A DNA stretch of 64,000 bases from Flemingiibacterium sp045644145 (lineage in GTDB: Bacteria > Bacillota > Clostridia > Oscillospirales > CAG-272): the NCBI GenBank assembly GCA_045644145.1, contig JAZRGK010000005.1, positions 59,780-123,779 of the forward strand, written 5' to 3'. Below, in pieces: positions 17,423 through 27,200 of this stretch. The notes below the pieces were generated by a model. It was given only the letters and a program-made list of their open reading frames with translations, made no database searches and had not been told where the DNA came from. Numbering within the stretch: the first letter of the stretch is position 1; each line of letters starts with the position of its first letter. The position numbers and the translations under genes were made by a program.

Positions 17423-20389
17423 TTATTTGTCAGATTCGCTCTGCTGATTTGCCTTTGCTTCTCTGTCAGCAAGAGTCTCACCAAGCTCAAGCGTATCAAG
17501 CTCAAACTCTTTACGTTTTCTGGTTATTTCCTTATTTATATCATCAATATAACCAAGCATGCCTTCAACGGGATCGGCATGGTTATTATACGCATCAAGG
17601 AATGCGAAGCCTACATAACGGGCGATGATGTATCCACCGGGCATCTCGGGAATGGTAGCAAGATTGTTATACTGTGCAAGAATGTTCTCGAGATCGGTGG
17701 TAGACCAAGGCAGAGATTCAAGAGCTTCTTTGTTTGCCGTAGCGTACATAGAACCCGGACCAACGATAGCAATTTTCTCGTTAGCGTAGTTGGACTGTGT
17801 TTCAGCAGTGGTAAACCAGTCCATGTACTTCCAGGCATTTTCACGCTTTTCTTCATCGCATCCGCTCATCATAATAACAGAGGTTACTGTTGAAATCGCT
17901 GTATTATTGATGTTGCCTTCCTCGTCCTCCATACCGATTACAGGAACAAACTCCCAAAGATCGCGTATTTCGGTCGCAAATACTGTAAGCTGATTGTACA
18001 TCGTAATGTAGTCAGCAAATACCAGAGGCATTTCACCGGTTCTGAAGCGGTTTGCCGGATCATAGGTTACCGGGAAGGAGTACTGGGTGAAGTAAGAACA
18101 CATAGTGTCGAAAGCTTCCAGTGCCAGGTTAGAGTCAAGGTTGATTCTCATACCATCATCAGCGTAGAGATCGCCGCCCATCTGATAGAGGAATAGCTGA
18201 AGTCCGCCGATGTTTCCGGGAACGCCAACCTCCATGTTGTTATACTGAAGCACAGGAACAATTGACATAAGATCGTCCCAAGTCTTGGGGATGTCAACCC
18301 CGAGATCAGCGAAAACGTCCTTGCGGTAGAATACCATGCTGAAGGTCTGAGTTTCAGGAAGACCGTATGTAGTACCGTACAGCGAAAGCGGAACGGTAGC
18401 AGACTCGGAGAATCTGGAAACCACCTCATCGAAGGTGTCGAAATCGTTAAGCGGAAGAACCGCATTACGAATTGCGTACTGAACCGGTATAGTCTGCGCA
18501 TTCTCCATCGCTACATCAGGACCCATACCTGCGAGAGTGGAGGGAAGCAGCGTACCTGCAGCAACAAGACGAAGGTTTACGCCAATGTTCTGAGTAGAGG
18601 TAAAGTAGTTATCGCAGAGAGCGCGAATAACCTGTGCGGAGTCGCGGTCACTCTGTGCCCAAACATCGATAACAGCATCCTGACCGAGTTCAACTGTAGC
18701 ACCGAGGTTGGAATAGTCAGTAACGAAAGACTTGAAGAAAGCGCTTATTTCAAAAGCAACCGCCTGGAAGAAGTTCGCTTCCGCCTTAGGCATCTTAGCG
18801 CCGGTGGGCTGAATTGAAATATAGTCAAATGAGAGAGGCTGGTTTCTTACATTATTAAGCCATGTACCGAGAGTACCGATGTAACTCTTAAGGGATCCAA
18901 GGTTTCTTGCAACTTCATCCTCGCTTGTAGCCATCTTTTTAAGTATACGGGCAATATTGTCAAGTGTCGCCGAGTTGTCACCCTTTTCGCCGCTGATCTC
19001 AACGAGCAGTCTGGAAATATCGGAAAGTTCAAGATACTGAGCATACAAATCTTTAATGGTATCGGGAATAAGCTTTCTGAAGTTGTAATCACGGTATTCA
19101 TCAGGGTCAGCACCGGTAATCTGAAGAATCTTCAGATAGTCAGAGTTGATAGATGTAAGCACCGACTGAACACGTCCGATAATTCCGCTCATGTTTCCGA
19201 GAACGACTTCAAAACGAATCACATATTCCTTGCCTGCTTCAAAGTAGAAGTCAAAAGCACCTGCATCATTTCCAATGGGAGCAGTCTGCCACTCATCGGA
19301 GAAGTTAAACTGAAGAAAGTTTGCTTCTTCAAAGGGAATTTCACCGTTTATGTAAATACGGCGAGATGTGTACATACCGGAAAGATCCGCCTGCTTGTAA
19401 CGCGGAACGATCTGATACAGACCGGACACCTCGGGAGTGAAGGAATACTCAATCCACTGACCTACGCTCTGCCACTTTGTGCCACCTATGTAGTTAAGCT
19501 TGGACAGTGCCGGATCCTGCGGCTGAGTGATCGCAGAGGTTCTGTCGTTTGCGGGATAGATAGTACGGTCAGAGGTAGCATCGGTAAGTTCTGCCTGAAG
19601 AATTATAGGTTCAGCACCCTCAGCAGGCTTGTAGCCCTTCTTCTCATACTTTGCCGAAACCTCAGCATAAGTGGGAAGCTCCTCATAAGGATAAAGAGTA
19701 ATGGTCTTAATGATCATCTCTTCACGGGTGGCTTCCAAAGAAATCGTGTGTTCGCCTTTTTCAAAAACGAATTCAAAAGGATTGATATCGTAACCCGTAG
19801 AGTCGCATGCTGTATACTCGCACCACTCCGGAGCAATATACTTATGGGGTCTGATATCATTGCCTGCAAGGTCGGTCACAAACGACGCGGTACCGTCCTC
19901 AGCAATCACATATTCATCGTGCCACACTTTGGTCATAGAGAGGTATCTCGCGCCCTTGAACGGATACTCGCCATCAATGCGAAGTCTGCGCTCAATAGAG
20001 GTGGATTTACCGTCCTCAGGGAAGTTGTATTCGATCTTTAACGCATATTTTGCGGTGAAAGGGATCTCAACATTCCATGTCACAGTGCCGCTGTTCGGGG
20101 TATAAAGCCCACCGTCACGGACCTCAACGTCGGCGTCGGTCTCCTCTTTGTTGTAGTCAACTGCGTTTATAACAATTGCTTTTTTAGCACGCGCTATATC
20201 GGCGTTTCTTGCCGCATAATCAGCATATATTTCAGCACTGAGAAGATCGCGCACGTCATCAATGTCGTAGCTGACGGTGGACGAAGCAGTTTCAGCTTCA
20301 TTCGCAGTGGTTGTTACGCTGAATGCGGAACCGAGCATGAGCAATGATAAAAAAACAGCAGTTAACCGTGTTAGTCTGGTTTTTTTCAT
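17423..20389 (-). CDS. Very large secreted solute-binding protein with N-terminal carbohydrate-binding-like domains
   Basis: 988 aa, more than twice the family norm (~430). The start at 20389 follows GGCAGGAGGAAAGG; an upstream 51-residue extension is rejected. Signal peptide residues 1-27; there is no lipobox Cys, unlike most Gram-positive binding proteins. Residues ~60-250 and ~275-430 look like two beta-sandwich carbohydrate-binding modules (IPFTAKYALKIEYNFP; QWIEYSFTPEVSGLYQI). A helical linker follows, then a type-1 solute-binding domain (~570-960; YGLPETQTFSMVFYRKDVF). First gene of the operon. The ligand is probably a glycan, inferred. Confidence 0.87.
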   Translation of the reverse strand: MKKTRLTRLTAVFLSLLMLGSAFSVTTTANEAETASSTVSYDIDDVRDLLSAEIYADYAARNADIARAKKAIVINAVDYNKEETDADVEVRDGGLYTPNSGTVTWNVEIPFTAKYALKIEYNFPEDGKSTSIERRLRIDGEYPFKGARYLSMTKVWHDEYVIAEDGTASFVTDLAGNDIRPHKYIAPEWCEYTACDSTGYDINPFEFVFEKGEHTISLEATREEMIIKTITLYPYEELPTYAEVSAKYEKKGYKPAEGAEPIILQAELTDATSDRTIYPANDRTSAITQPQDPALSKLNYIGGTKWQSVGQWIEYSFTPEVSGLYQIVPRYKQADLSGMYTSRRIYINGEIPFEEANFLQFNFSDEWQTAPIGNDAGAFDFYFEAGKEYVIRFEVVLGNMSGIIGRVQSVLTSINSDYLKILQITGADPDEYRDYNFRKLIPDTIKDLYAQYLELSDISRLLVEISGEKGDNSATLDNIARILKKMATSEDEVARNLGSLKSYIGTLGTWLNNVRNQPLSFDYISIQPTGAKMPKAEANFFQAVAFEISAFFKSFVTDYSNLGATVELGQDAVIDVWAQSDRDSAQVIRALCDNYFTSTQNIGVNLRLVAAGTLLPSTLAGMGPDVAMENAQTIPVQYAIRNAVLPLNDFDTFDEVVSRFSESATVPLSLYGTTYGLPETQTFSMVFYRKDVFADLGVDIPKTWDDLMSIVPVLQYNNMEVGVPGNIGGLQLFLYQMGGDLYADDGMRINLDSNLALEAFDTMCSYFTQYSFPVTYDPANRFRTGEMPLVFADYITMYNQLTVFATEIRDLWEFVPVIGMEDEEGNINNTAISTVTSVIMMSGCDEEKRENAWKYMDWFTTAETQSNYANEKIAIVGPGSMYATANKEALESLPWSTTDLENILAQYNNLATIPEMPGGYIIARYVGFAFLDAYNNHADPVEGMLGYIDDINKEITRKRKEFELDTLELGETLADREAKANQQSESDK

Positions 20390-20605
20390 TAACCTTTCCT
20401 CCTGCCAAGAATTACTTTTGAAGGGTATAGAATCGCATAAAAGCCCTGTGCCCCCTGCCAAATCTACCGTGGTATGCGTTCCGTCAAGCGTGGCAAAGTT
20501 ATGTGAAACAGCACGCACGATGTCAAAAAAACGGCGGCACAAAGCCTTGAACTAACCGGTATTTCATCAACTTTTGAGAATGTACACCGATTTTTTCATA
20601 CCAAT

Positions 20606-20634
20606 ATAATAGCACAAGGTCAAGAAAAAGTCAA
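20606..20634 (-). promoter_or_regulatory. Sigma-A promoter of the seven-gene ABC/DUF5696 operon
   Basis: Minus strand TTGACT (20634-20629), 17 bases, TATTAT (20611-20606). The leader is ~210 bases to the ATG at 20389, long enough to hold regulation, but no clear riboswitch or operator was recognised in it. Confidence 0.8.
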
Positions 20635-21050
20635 GAGCGGTATTATATGTATAGGTTTTTGAGCTTCTCGTCAAAACTCATACACGAGCCATTTGCAGGG
20701 TGTTCACATTTAAGTTTTTTCATTTTTCTCCCACCATCTCTTGTGAGTAACTAACAACGAAACAAACAATGTAAAAATTATTTACCATATTCACAAATTT
20801 ATTTCGGCATTTACAGTATTTTATTTTGTTTGGTGACCTCACATCAAAAAACAGTAACTCCAAATTACCCGATTTGCGTTTGCGCATCTCTTTCACTAAC
20901 AGATATTGGCATCGTTTTTTAAGGCATTTTGTACAAAAAAAACACATTTTTTTCTACATCTATACAAATTGAACAAACCCTGTTTTTGCATCCCAGCTTT
21001 TTACATTTATGTATGTATTTGTGCTGTGATGCTAAAATCTCCTCTTTTAC
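20635..21050. other. AT-rich intergenic region without recognised gene
   Basis: About 415 bases between the operon promoter and the NifU terminator. Only short, unconvincing frames occur; none has a ribosome site joined to a plausible protein. No regulator gene is present beside the sugar operon. Confidence 0.6.
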
Positions 21051-21100
21051 TGGATAAAAATGAGCTGTTGCACTGATGTGCAACAGCTCATTTTTATCCA
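21051..21100 (-). terminator. Long hairpin terminator of the nifS-nifU operon
   Basis: Perfect 23-bp stem (21051-21073 with 21078-21100) closed by a 4-base loop. The nifU stop codon (21096-21094) lies inside the stem. Confidence 0.8.
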
Positions 21101-21528
21101 TGATGTTTGGTGCATGTTGCGCAGTGTCCTGCACACCCCTTGCGGAGATCATGCTTGATGCCCTTTTTGTCATAATAGTTTGCAATCGCTTCTTTGACTG
21201 CTTCCTCAGCAAGCACGGAGCAGTGTATCTTCTGAGGCGGAAGTCCGTCAAGTGCTTCAACAACTGCTTTATTGGTAAGCTTAAGCGCTTCTTCTACAGT
21301 TTTCCCTTTAATAAGCTCCGTAGCCATAGATGAGGTAGCTATTGCGGCGCCACAACCAAAGGTTTTAAACTTAACGTCCTCTATAACCTCATTTTCGTTT
21401 ATTTTGAGATACATTCTCATAATATCGCCGCAGGTTGCGTTTCCAACCTCGCCAACCGCATCTGCATTTTCAATTTCACCCACATTTCTCGGATTTGAGA
21501 AATGGTCCATTACTTTTTCACTGTACAT
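21094..21528 (-). CDS. nifU: NifU/IscU-type Fe-S cluster scaffold protein
   Basis: 144 aa starting at 21528, where AAGGAG lies 9 bases upstream. MYSEKVMDHFSNPRNVG is the classic IscU start. Cluster ligands are the Cys in VGNATCGDIMR (~residue 34), the Cys of FGCGAAIA (~60) and the Cys of KIHCSVLAEE (~102). A short tail with HCATC and HH (residues ~135-144) is typical of clostridial forms. It receives sulfur from the adjacent NifS; no IscR/SufR regulator or HscAB is present. Confidence 0.95.
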   Translation of the reverse strand: MYSEKVMDHFSNPRNVGEIENADAVGEVGNATCGDIMRMYLKINENEVIEDVKFKTFGCGAAIATSSMATELIKGKTVEEALKLTNKAVVEALDGLPPQKIHCSVLAEEAVKEAIANYYDKKGIKHDLRKGCAGHCATCTKHHG

Positions 21529-21558
21529 ATATCTATTCTCCTTAAGGAACAAGTTTGT

Positions 21559-22725
21559 TTATGCATTATAAAGGGGGCTCATCATACGAAGTCTTTCAAC
21601 TATCGGAGGAAGCTTTTCGAGAATATAGTCGATATCCCCATCGGTAGTATCTCTGCCGATAGAAAGCCTGAGAGAACCGTGAGCCTGCTCAACGGGCACG
21701 CCTATGGTAAGCAGAACATGGGAAGGTTCAAGCGAAGCCGAGGAACATGCGGATCCGGTAGATGCGCAAATACCCGCCATATCAAGTAACAGAAGTAAGC
21801 TTTCGCCCTCAATGAATTCAAAGGAAACATTCACGTTTCCGGGAAGCCGTCCCTCTCTCGGGCCGTTAAGACGTGTATTAGGTATCTTAAGTATCTCCTC
21901 AATAAGTCTGTCGCGCATTTTTTCCACGCGTCCATTCTCGCCTATACCCGAAACTGCATCTTCCAGAGCCTTTGCCATACCGACAATATACGGTACATTC
22001 TCAGTACCCCCGCGGCGGCTTCTTTCCTGGCCTCCGCCGTCAACAAGATTCAAAATCCGCACGCCATTTCGGATATACAGCGCCCCGATACCCTTAGGAG
22101 CATGTATTTTATGTCCGGACATCGAAAGCATGTCAACACCAAGCTCAGCCATATTGATTTCAACCGCACCTACCGCCTGAACCGCATCGGTGAACACGAG
22201 CGTTTTGGGATTCTTGGCTTTAACAGCCGCCGTAATTTCGCGGATGGGCTCTATTGTGCCGATCTCATTGTTAGCAAACATCACTTCAACGAGAATTGTA
22301 TCTTCGCGTACTGCCGCAGCTACAGATTCCGGCGAAATTCTCCCCACCTCATCTGTATCTAAATATGTCACCTCAAAGCCCTCTTTTTCCAAGGACTCAA
22401 GCGCATGAAGCACTGCGTGATGCTCAATTTTAGTGGAGATTATGTGCTTTCCCCGTTTCTGCATTGCATGAGCCGCGCCTTTTATTGCCCAGTTATCAGC
22501 CTCAGAGCCACTTGCAGTAAAATATATCTCGTTCGGTTTTGCACCGAGGAGCGATGCCATCTTTTCGCGCGCTTCGGTTATCGCCGCCTTTGCGACTCTG
22601 CCTACGCTGTGCAAGCTTGACGGATTTCCGTATACATCCGTCAAATACGGGATCATTGCTTCGAATACAGCTTTTGACGTTGATGTGGTCGCCGCATTAT
22701 CGGCATAAACCAATCTCTCTGCCAT
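21559..22725 (-). CDS. nifS: Cysteine desulfurase (NifS/IscS)
   Basis: 388 aa from the ATG at 22725, 9 bases after AAAGGAT; a start four codons earlier would sit on the ribosome site. It removes sulfur from cysteine using PLP. PLP Lys in SGHKIHAPKG (~residue 203) and active-site Cys in CASTGSACSS (~325) are intact, as is VYADNAATT at the N-terminus. It lies 30 bases upstream of nifU in one operon. Confidence 0.96.
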   Translation of the reverse strand: MAERLVYADNAATTSTSKAVFEAMIPYLTDVYGNPSSLHSVGRVAKAAITEAREKMASLLGAKPNEIYFTASGSEADNWAIKGAAHAMQKRGKHIISTKIEHHAVLHALESLEKEGFEVTYLDTDEVGRISPESVAAAVREDTILVEVMFANNEIGTIEPIREITAAVKAKNPKTLVFTDAVQAVGAVEINMAELGVDMLSMSGHKIHAPKGIGALYIRNGVRILNLVDGGGQERSRRGGTENVPYIVGMAKALEDAVSGIGENGRVEKMRDRLIEEILKIPNTRLNGPREGRLPGNVNVSFEFIEGESLLLLLDMAGICASTGSACSSASLEPSHVLLTIGVPVEQAHGSLRLSIGRDTTDGDIDYILEKLPPIVERLRMMSPLYNA

Positions 22726-22796
22726 AATATTTGTCATCCTTTCGCTTTTGAAAGATAATAGTTATAAATTCACACGGCTTTTATCACCGCATACAT

Positions 22797-22825
22797 ATTG
22801 TATACCATTTTGGTGCAGATTTCAA
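22797..22825 (-). promoter_or_regulatory. Sigma-A promoter of nifS-nifU
   Basis: Minus strand TTGAAA (22825-22820), 17 bases, TACAAT (22802-22797), about 70 bases before the nifS start. Confidence 0.65.
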
Positions 22826-22865
22826 TATCTGCGCCGCACTTTTCTTGTAAACAATTCGTGAACAG

Positions 22866-23303
22866 TTATCTGAACCTTTCCGCCTGCATGCAAGCAAGTT
22901 CGTCACACCGTTCGTTGTATGGATGTCCGGCATGACCTTTGACCCACACAAAGCTTACTTTGTGCACAGCAAGCAGCCCAAGTAAGCGCTCCCACAAATC
23001 GGGATTCAGCGCCGGGCTTTTATCGGATTTCACCCATCCGCGCTTTTTCCAACCGTATACCCATCCTTTTTCAATGGAATCTATCACATACTTTGAATCC
23101 GAGGTAAGCGTAACCTCACAAGGCTCCTTTAAAGCCTCAAGTGCGCTTATCACCGCCGTAAGCTCCATACGGTTGTTGGTGGTATTCGCCTCACCGCCTG
23201 ACAGCACTTTTTCAATTCCCTTAAAAACTATAATACTCCCCCAACCGCCTGGACCGGGATTATGCTTGCAGGCACCGTCGGTGTAAATATCTACATGCTT
23301 CAT
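22866..23303 (-). CDS. rnhA: Ribonuclease HI
   Basis: 145 aa. Catalytic DEDD residues are visible: Asp in YTDGAC (residue 8), Glu in NRMELTAV (~48), Asp in LTSDSKYV (~70) and the late Asp of ERCDELA (~135). The basic handle region (GWKKRGWVKSDKSP) is present, as in E. coli-type RNase HI. It removes RNA from RNA-DNA hybrids in the cytoplasm. It lies 12 bases downstream of the PHP gene. Confidence 0.96.
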   Translation of the reverse strand: MKHVDIYTDGACKHNPGPGGWGSIIVFKGIEKVLSGGEANTTNNRMELTAVISALEALKEPCEVTLTSDSKYVIDSIEKGWVYGWKKRGWVKSDKSPALNPDLWERLLGLLAVHKVSFVWVKGHAGHPYNERCDELACMQAERFR

Positions 23304-23315
23304 TTTTAAGCTCCG

Positions 23316-24014
23316 TTACATGCGTATTCCGGTTTCGTCGTATCTATCCTCAAAAAGCTCTGCACCGCCATCCATGATGAGGCGGATATAGTCCGAAACC
23401 GATGTGAGCCGCTCTTTTGAATATACGCCGCCAAGACGTTGACGCATACCAACATGATTGTCAGAGCCGGCAGTTGTTTTCAAATCATACTCCCTTGCGT
23501 ACCACTCAGCACGCCGGTTATATTCAGGTGGCATGGATGTGTTATTGATTTCCACAGCATCCACATGCCGCGGAAGCAGTCTTATATGATCAATGTAGTC
23601 AGCCTCGCGGAACGGATGGGCGTGAACAACCATGCCTCCCGACTCATGTACCAAATCAAGATAATCACGCAGCTTCAGCGAAAGCTGATCTGAGTTTTCA
23701 TGCAGCCATTCTTCATCAAGACCGTATATAAGGAAATCATTCCCCTTGATGGAATACTCGAACCCAAAGAAAACATCAAGACCGATCTTATCCCCTTCCG
23801 CCTTTGCATTTCTGTATCCGAGCATGAAGGTTTCCACCCATTCGTCCCAAGAAAGTGTTCGAGGAACAGCCGTATTTCCGTTATAAAAGTGATCGGTAAT
23901 AAAAACTCCCGTATAACCGAGGGATTTATAAAATCTTGCAAGCGAAGCTCCGTCGATATGTGAGCACTTGCTCGTCTCAGAAGTATGACTGTGTGTTTCG
24001 TATTTATAAAGCAT
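23316..24014 (-). CDS. PHP-domain metal-dependent phosphoesterase
   Basis: 232 aa; the ATG at 24014 follows GAGGTGG, so the 18-residue extension is dropped. The N-terminal YETHSHTSETSKC (His-x-His metal motif), ITDHFY (~40), VHAHPF (~140) and SDNH (~195) match PHP motifs I-IV. Family members include histidinol phosphatase and nucleotide phosphoesterases; the substrate is not evident. Followed closely by rnhA. Confidence 0.85.
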   Translation of the reverse strand: MLYKYETHSHTSETSKCSHIDGASLARFYKSLGYTGVFITDHFYNGNTAVPRTLSWDEWVETFMLGYRNAKAEGDKIGLDVFFGFEYSIKGNDFLIYGLDEEWLHENSDQLSLKLRDYLDLVHESGGMVVHAHPFREADYIDHIRLLPRHVDAVEINNTSMPPEYNRRAEWYAREYDLKTTAGSDNHVGMRQRLGGVYSKERLTSVSDYIRLIMDGGAELFEDRYDETGIRM

Positions 24015-24225
24015 CTCATCCACCTCGGTACATATAAATTGCCTGAATAATACCGTATGAAACCACACTTATATTATTATACCACACTTTTCCGTTTTTT
24101 TCAAACATTTATATAAGTTTAAAATGAAAATTCTTTGCCCGATATCACACGATATTTATGTAAAATGCCCACATTCTGTGTTTTTTCACTTTGTTCACCG
24201 AATAAAGCTTTTGAAAATGTGCAAA

Positions 24226-24255
24226 GAGAGGGACTTTTGTTGAAAAGTCCCTCTC
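24226..24255 (-). terminator. Terminator of purL
   Basis: 13-bp GC-rich stem (24226-24238 with 24243-24255) with a GTTG loop, 15 bases past the purL stop. Confidence 0.75.
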
Positions 24256-24269
24256 CGATAATATACACA

Positions 24270-27200
24270 TTATTTAAAATACTTGACGCCGGACTCGAAG
24301 ATCTTCTGATCCTTGTCCCCTTCAATGTTCACAGCCACATTTCTGCCGATACGCTCGCTGTGTCCCATCTTTCCGAGAATACGTCCGTCGGGGCTGAGAA
24401 TACCCTCGATAGCGTATGCGGAACCGTTGGGGTTGTAGCGGATGTCCATGGTGGGATTGCCGTCCATATCAACGTACTGGGTTGCGATCTGACCGTTTGC
24501 CGCAAGGCTTCTGATCACATCCTCGCTTGCCCAGAAGCGGCCCTCACCGTGGGATATCGGAATAGAATGTACGTCACCCTCATTTACTCCCATAAGCCAA
24601 GGTGACTTAACGGAAGAAATTCTTGTGCGAACCATCATGGACTGATGACGTCCGATAGCGTTGAATGTAAGAGTAGGACAGTCAGGACGCATTTCGTCCA
24701 TGATCTTACCGTAAGGAAGAAGTCCGGACTTAACAAGCGCCTGGAAGCCGTTGCAGATACCGAGCGCCAGACCGTCACGTTCATCGAGCAGTCTTGTCAC
24801 CGCATCCTTGACACGGGGATTTCTGAGCACCGCAGTAATAAACTTACCGGAACCGTCCGGCTCGTCACCGCCGGAGAAGCCGCCGGGGATCATAAGCATC
24901 TGAGCGTTGTCGAGAAGTGCAACGAACTCGTCTACCGCATCGCCAAGTGCCTTTGCATCAAGGTTGCGAAGAACGAATATATCCGCATGTGCGCCTGCCT
25001 TTACAAAACGGCGCATAGTGTCGTACTCACAGTTTGTACCGGGGAATACGGGGATAACCACGCGAGGCTTCGCGAAGCTGTCGGCATGGTGAGCCGCACC
25101 GCGGGTAGTACAGGAGAATTTCTCGGTGGTTTCAGGCTTAACTTCTGCCGCCTTTGTTGGGAATACCTTCTCAAGGGTATTTTCCCAAGTGTCAGAAAGC
25201 TCTGCAACCGCCACAGATGCATCTCCAATCGTGATCTTACCGTCATCGGTAGTGTATCCGAGAAGCACGCCATCAAGTTCTTCCTCGGTTTCAATAATAA
25301 ATGCACCGTAATTGAGTGCGAACAGAGTGTTCTTGTCAATGCCCTCGGACTTGAAGCCGATACGGTTACCAAAGCTCATCTTCATGATGCCCTCAGCCAC
25401 ACCGCCTGCATCAACAGTATAGATTGCCTTCGCCTTGCCGCTTGCCGCGATGCCGTACACCTTAGAGAACAGCTCGCGCAGGCTTGCGAAATCGGGAAGC
25501 TTATCTTCGCTATACTTGGGAACGAAATAATATACCTTGTGACCTGCCGCCTTAAATTCGGGAGTCACGATATTCTTAGCGTCCATTGGAGCTATAGCGA
25601 AGGACACAAGTGTGGGCGGAACGTCGATGTTCTCGAATGTACCCGACATGGAGTCCTTACCGCCGATTGCCGCAATGTTAAGCTCGAGCTGCGCCTTAAG
25701 TGAGCCAAGAAGTGCCGCCATAGGCTTGCCCCAACGCTCGGGCTTTCCGTTCGTACGCTCGAAATATTCCTGGAATGTAAGGTAAACAGTAGTATAATCA
25801 ATACCTGCCGCAACCAGCTTTGCAACGGATTCAACCACCGCATAAGCCGCTCCGTGATAGGGGCTCTTTTCGGAAAGGAAGGGATCATAGCCGTATGCCA
25901 TTACGGAAGCGGTGTCGGTTTCGCCCTCAAGCACCGGGATCTTCGCCGCCATGTACTGGGGCTGTGTAAGCTGATACTTACCGCCGTAAGGCATTACGAC
26001 AGTTCCCGCGCCGATGGAGCTGTCAAACTTCTCAACAAGGCCTCTCTGAGAACAGATGTTAAGATCGCCGATAAGCTCGCGGAGAGCCTTTTCGGTGTTT
26101 GCGGTATCAAGAGTCGCCGCATAGCCGTCAAGCAGACCGTTCTCGTTAACGGGAGTGATTTCAATCTTTGTGTGCTTCTCTGCACCGTTGGAGTTGAGGA
26201 ACTCACGGCTCAAGTCGATTATATATTTGCCGTTCCAAAGCATCTTAAGTCTTGCTTCCTCGGTAACGGTTGCAACAACAGTGGACTCAAGATTCTCACG
26301 GGAAGCAAACTCGCGGAATTTCTCTACATTCTCCGCTGCTACAACAACAGCCATGCGCTCCTGGGATTCGGAGATCGCAAGCTCAGTGCCGTCAAGTCCC
26401 TCGTACTTCTTCGGAACCTTGGAAAGGTCAATTTCAAGACCGTCCGCAAGCTCGCCGATAGGAACGGAAACACCGCCTGCACCAAAGTCGTTGCAGCGCT
26501 TGATAAGCCGTGTAACCTCGCCGTTTCTGAAAAGGCGCTGGATCTTTCTTTCCTCGGGGGGATTACCCTTCTGAACCTCAGCACCGCAAGAGGTCAAGGA
26601 CTCGGTGGTGTGAGCCTTGGAAGAACCGGTGGCACCGCCGCAGCCGTCGCGTCCGGTCTTACCGCCGAGAAGCACGATAATGTCACCTGCTTCGGGCCTC
26701 TCGCGTACAACATTACATTCGGGTGCCGCACCAACTACCGCACCGATCTCGAGATGCTTTGCAACATAGTTGGGGTGATAAAGCTCATATACCGCACCGG
26801 TAGCAAGTCCGATCTGGTTACCGTAAGAGGAATAACCTGCGGATGCACCGTGTGTGATCTTTGACTGGGGAAGCTTACCGGGGATAGTATCCGCAACGGG
26901 AACTCTTGGGTCTGCGCATCCGGTAACGCGCATTGCCTGGTATACATAAGCACGTCCGGACAGCGGATCGCGAATAGCTCCGCCAAGGCAAGTAGCCGCA
27001 CCGCCGAAAGGCTCGATCTCGGTAGGATGATTGTGAGTTTCGTTCTTGAACATAAGAAGCCAATCCTGAATTTCTCCGTCTACGTCCACCTTTATCTTGA
27101 TGGAGCATGCGTTGATCTCCTCGGATTCGTCCATATTCTTAAGTACACCGCGCTTCTTAAGATATTTAGCGGCAATTGTACCCATATCCATAAGAGAGAT

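Noticed and set aside
20720..20947. 75-codon minus-strand frame in the AT-rich gap
   Set aside because: No ribosome site, and composition follows the AT-rich background.
24645..25703. 352-codon plus-strand frame and a 336-codon one at 25854-26864 within purL
   Set aside because: Both lie opposite an intact, well-recognised PurL and have no family features.
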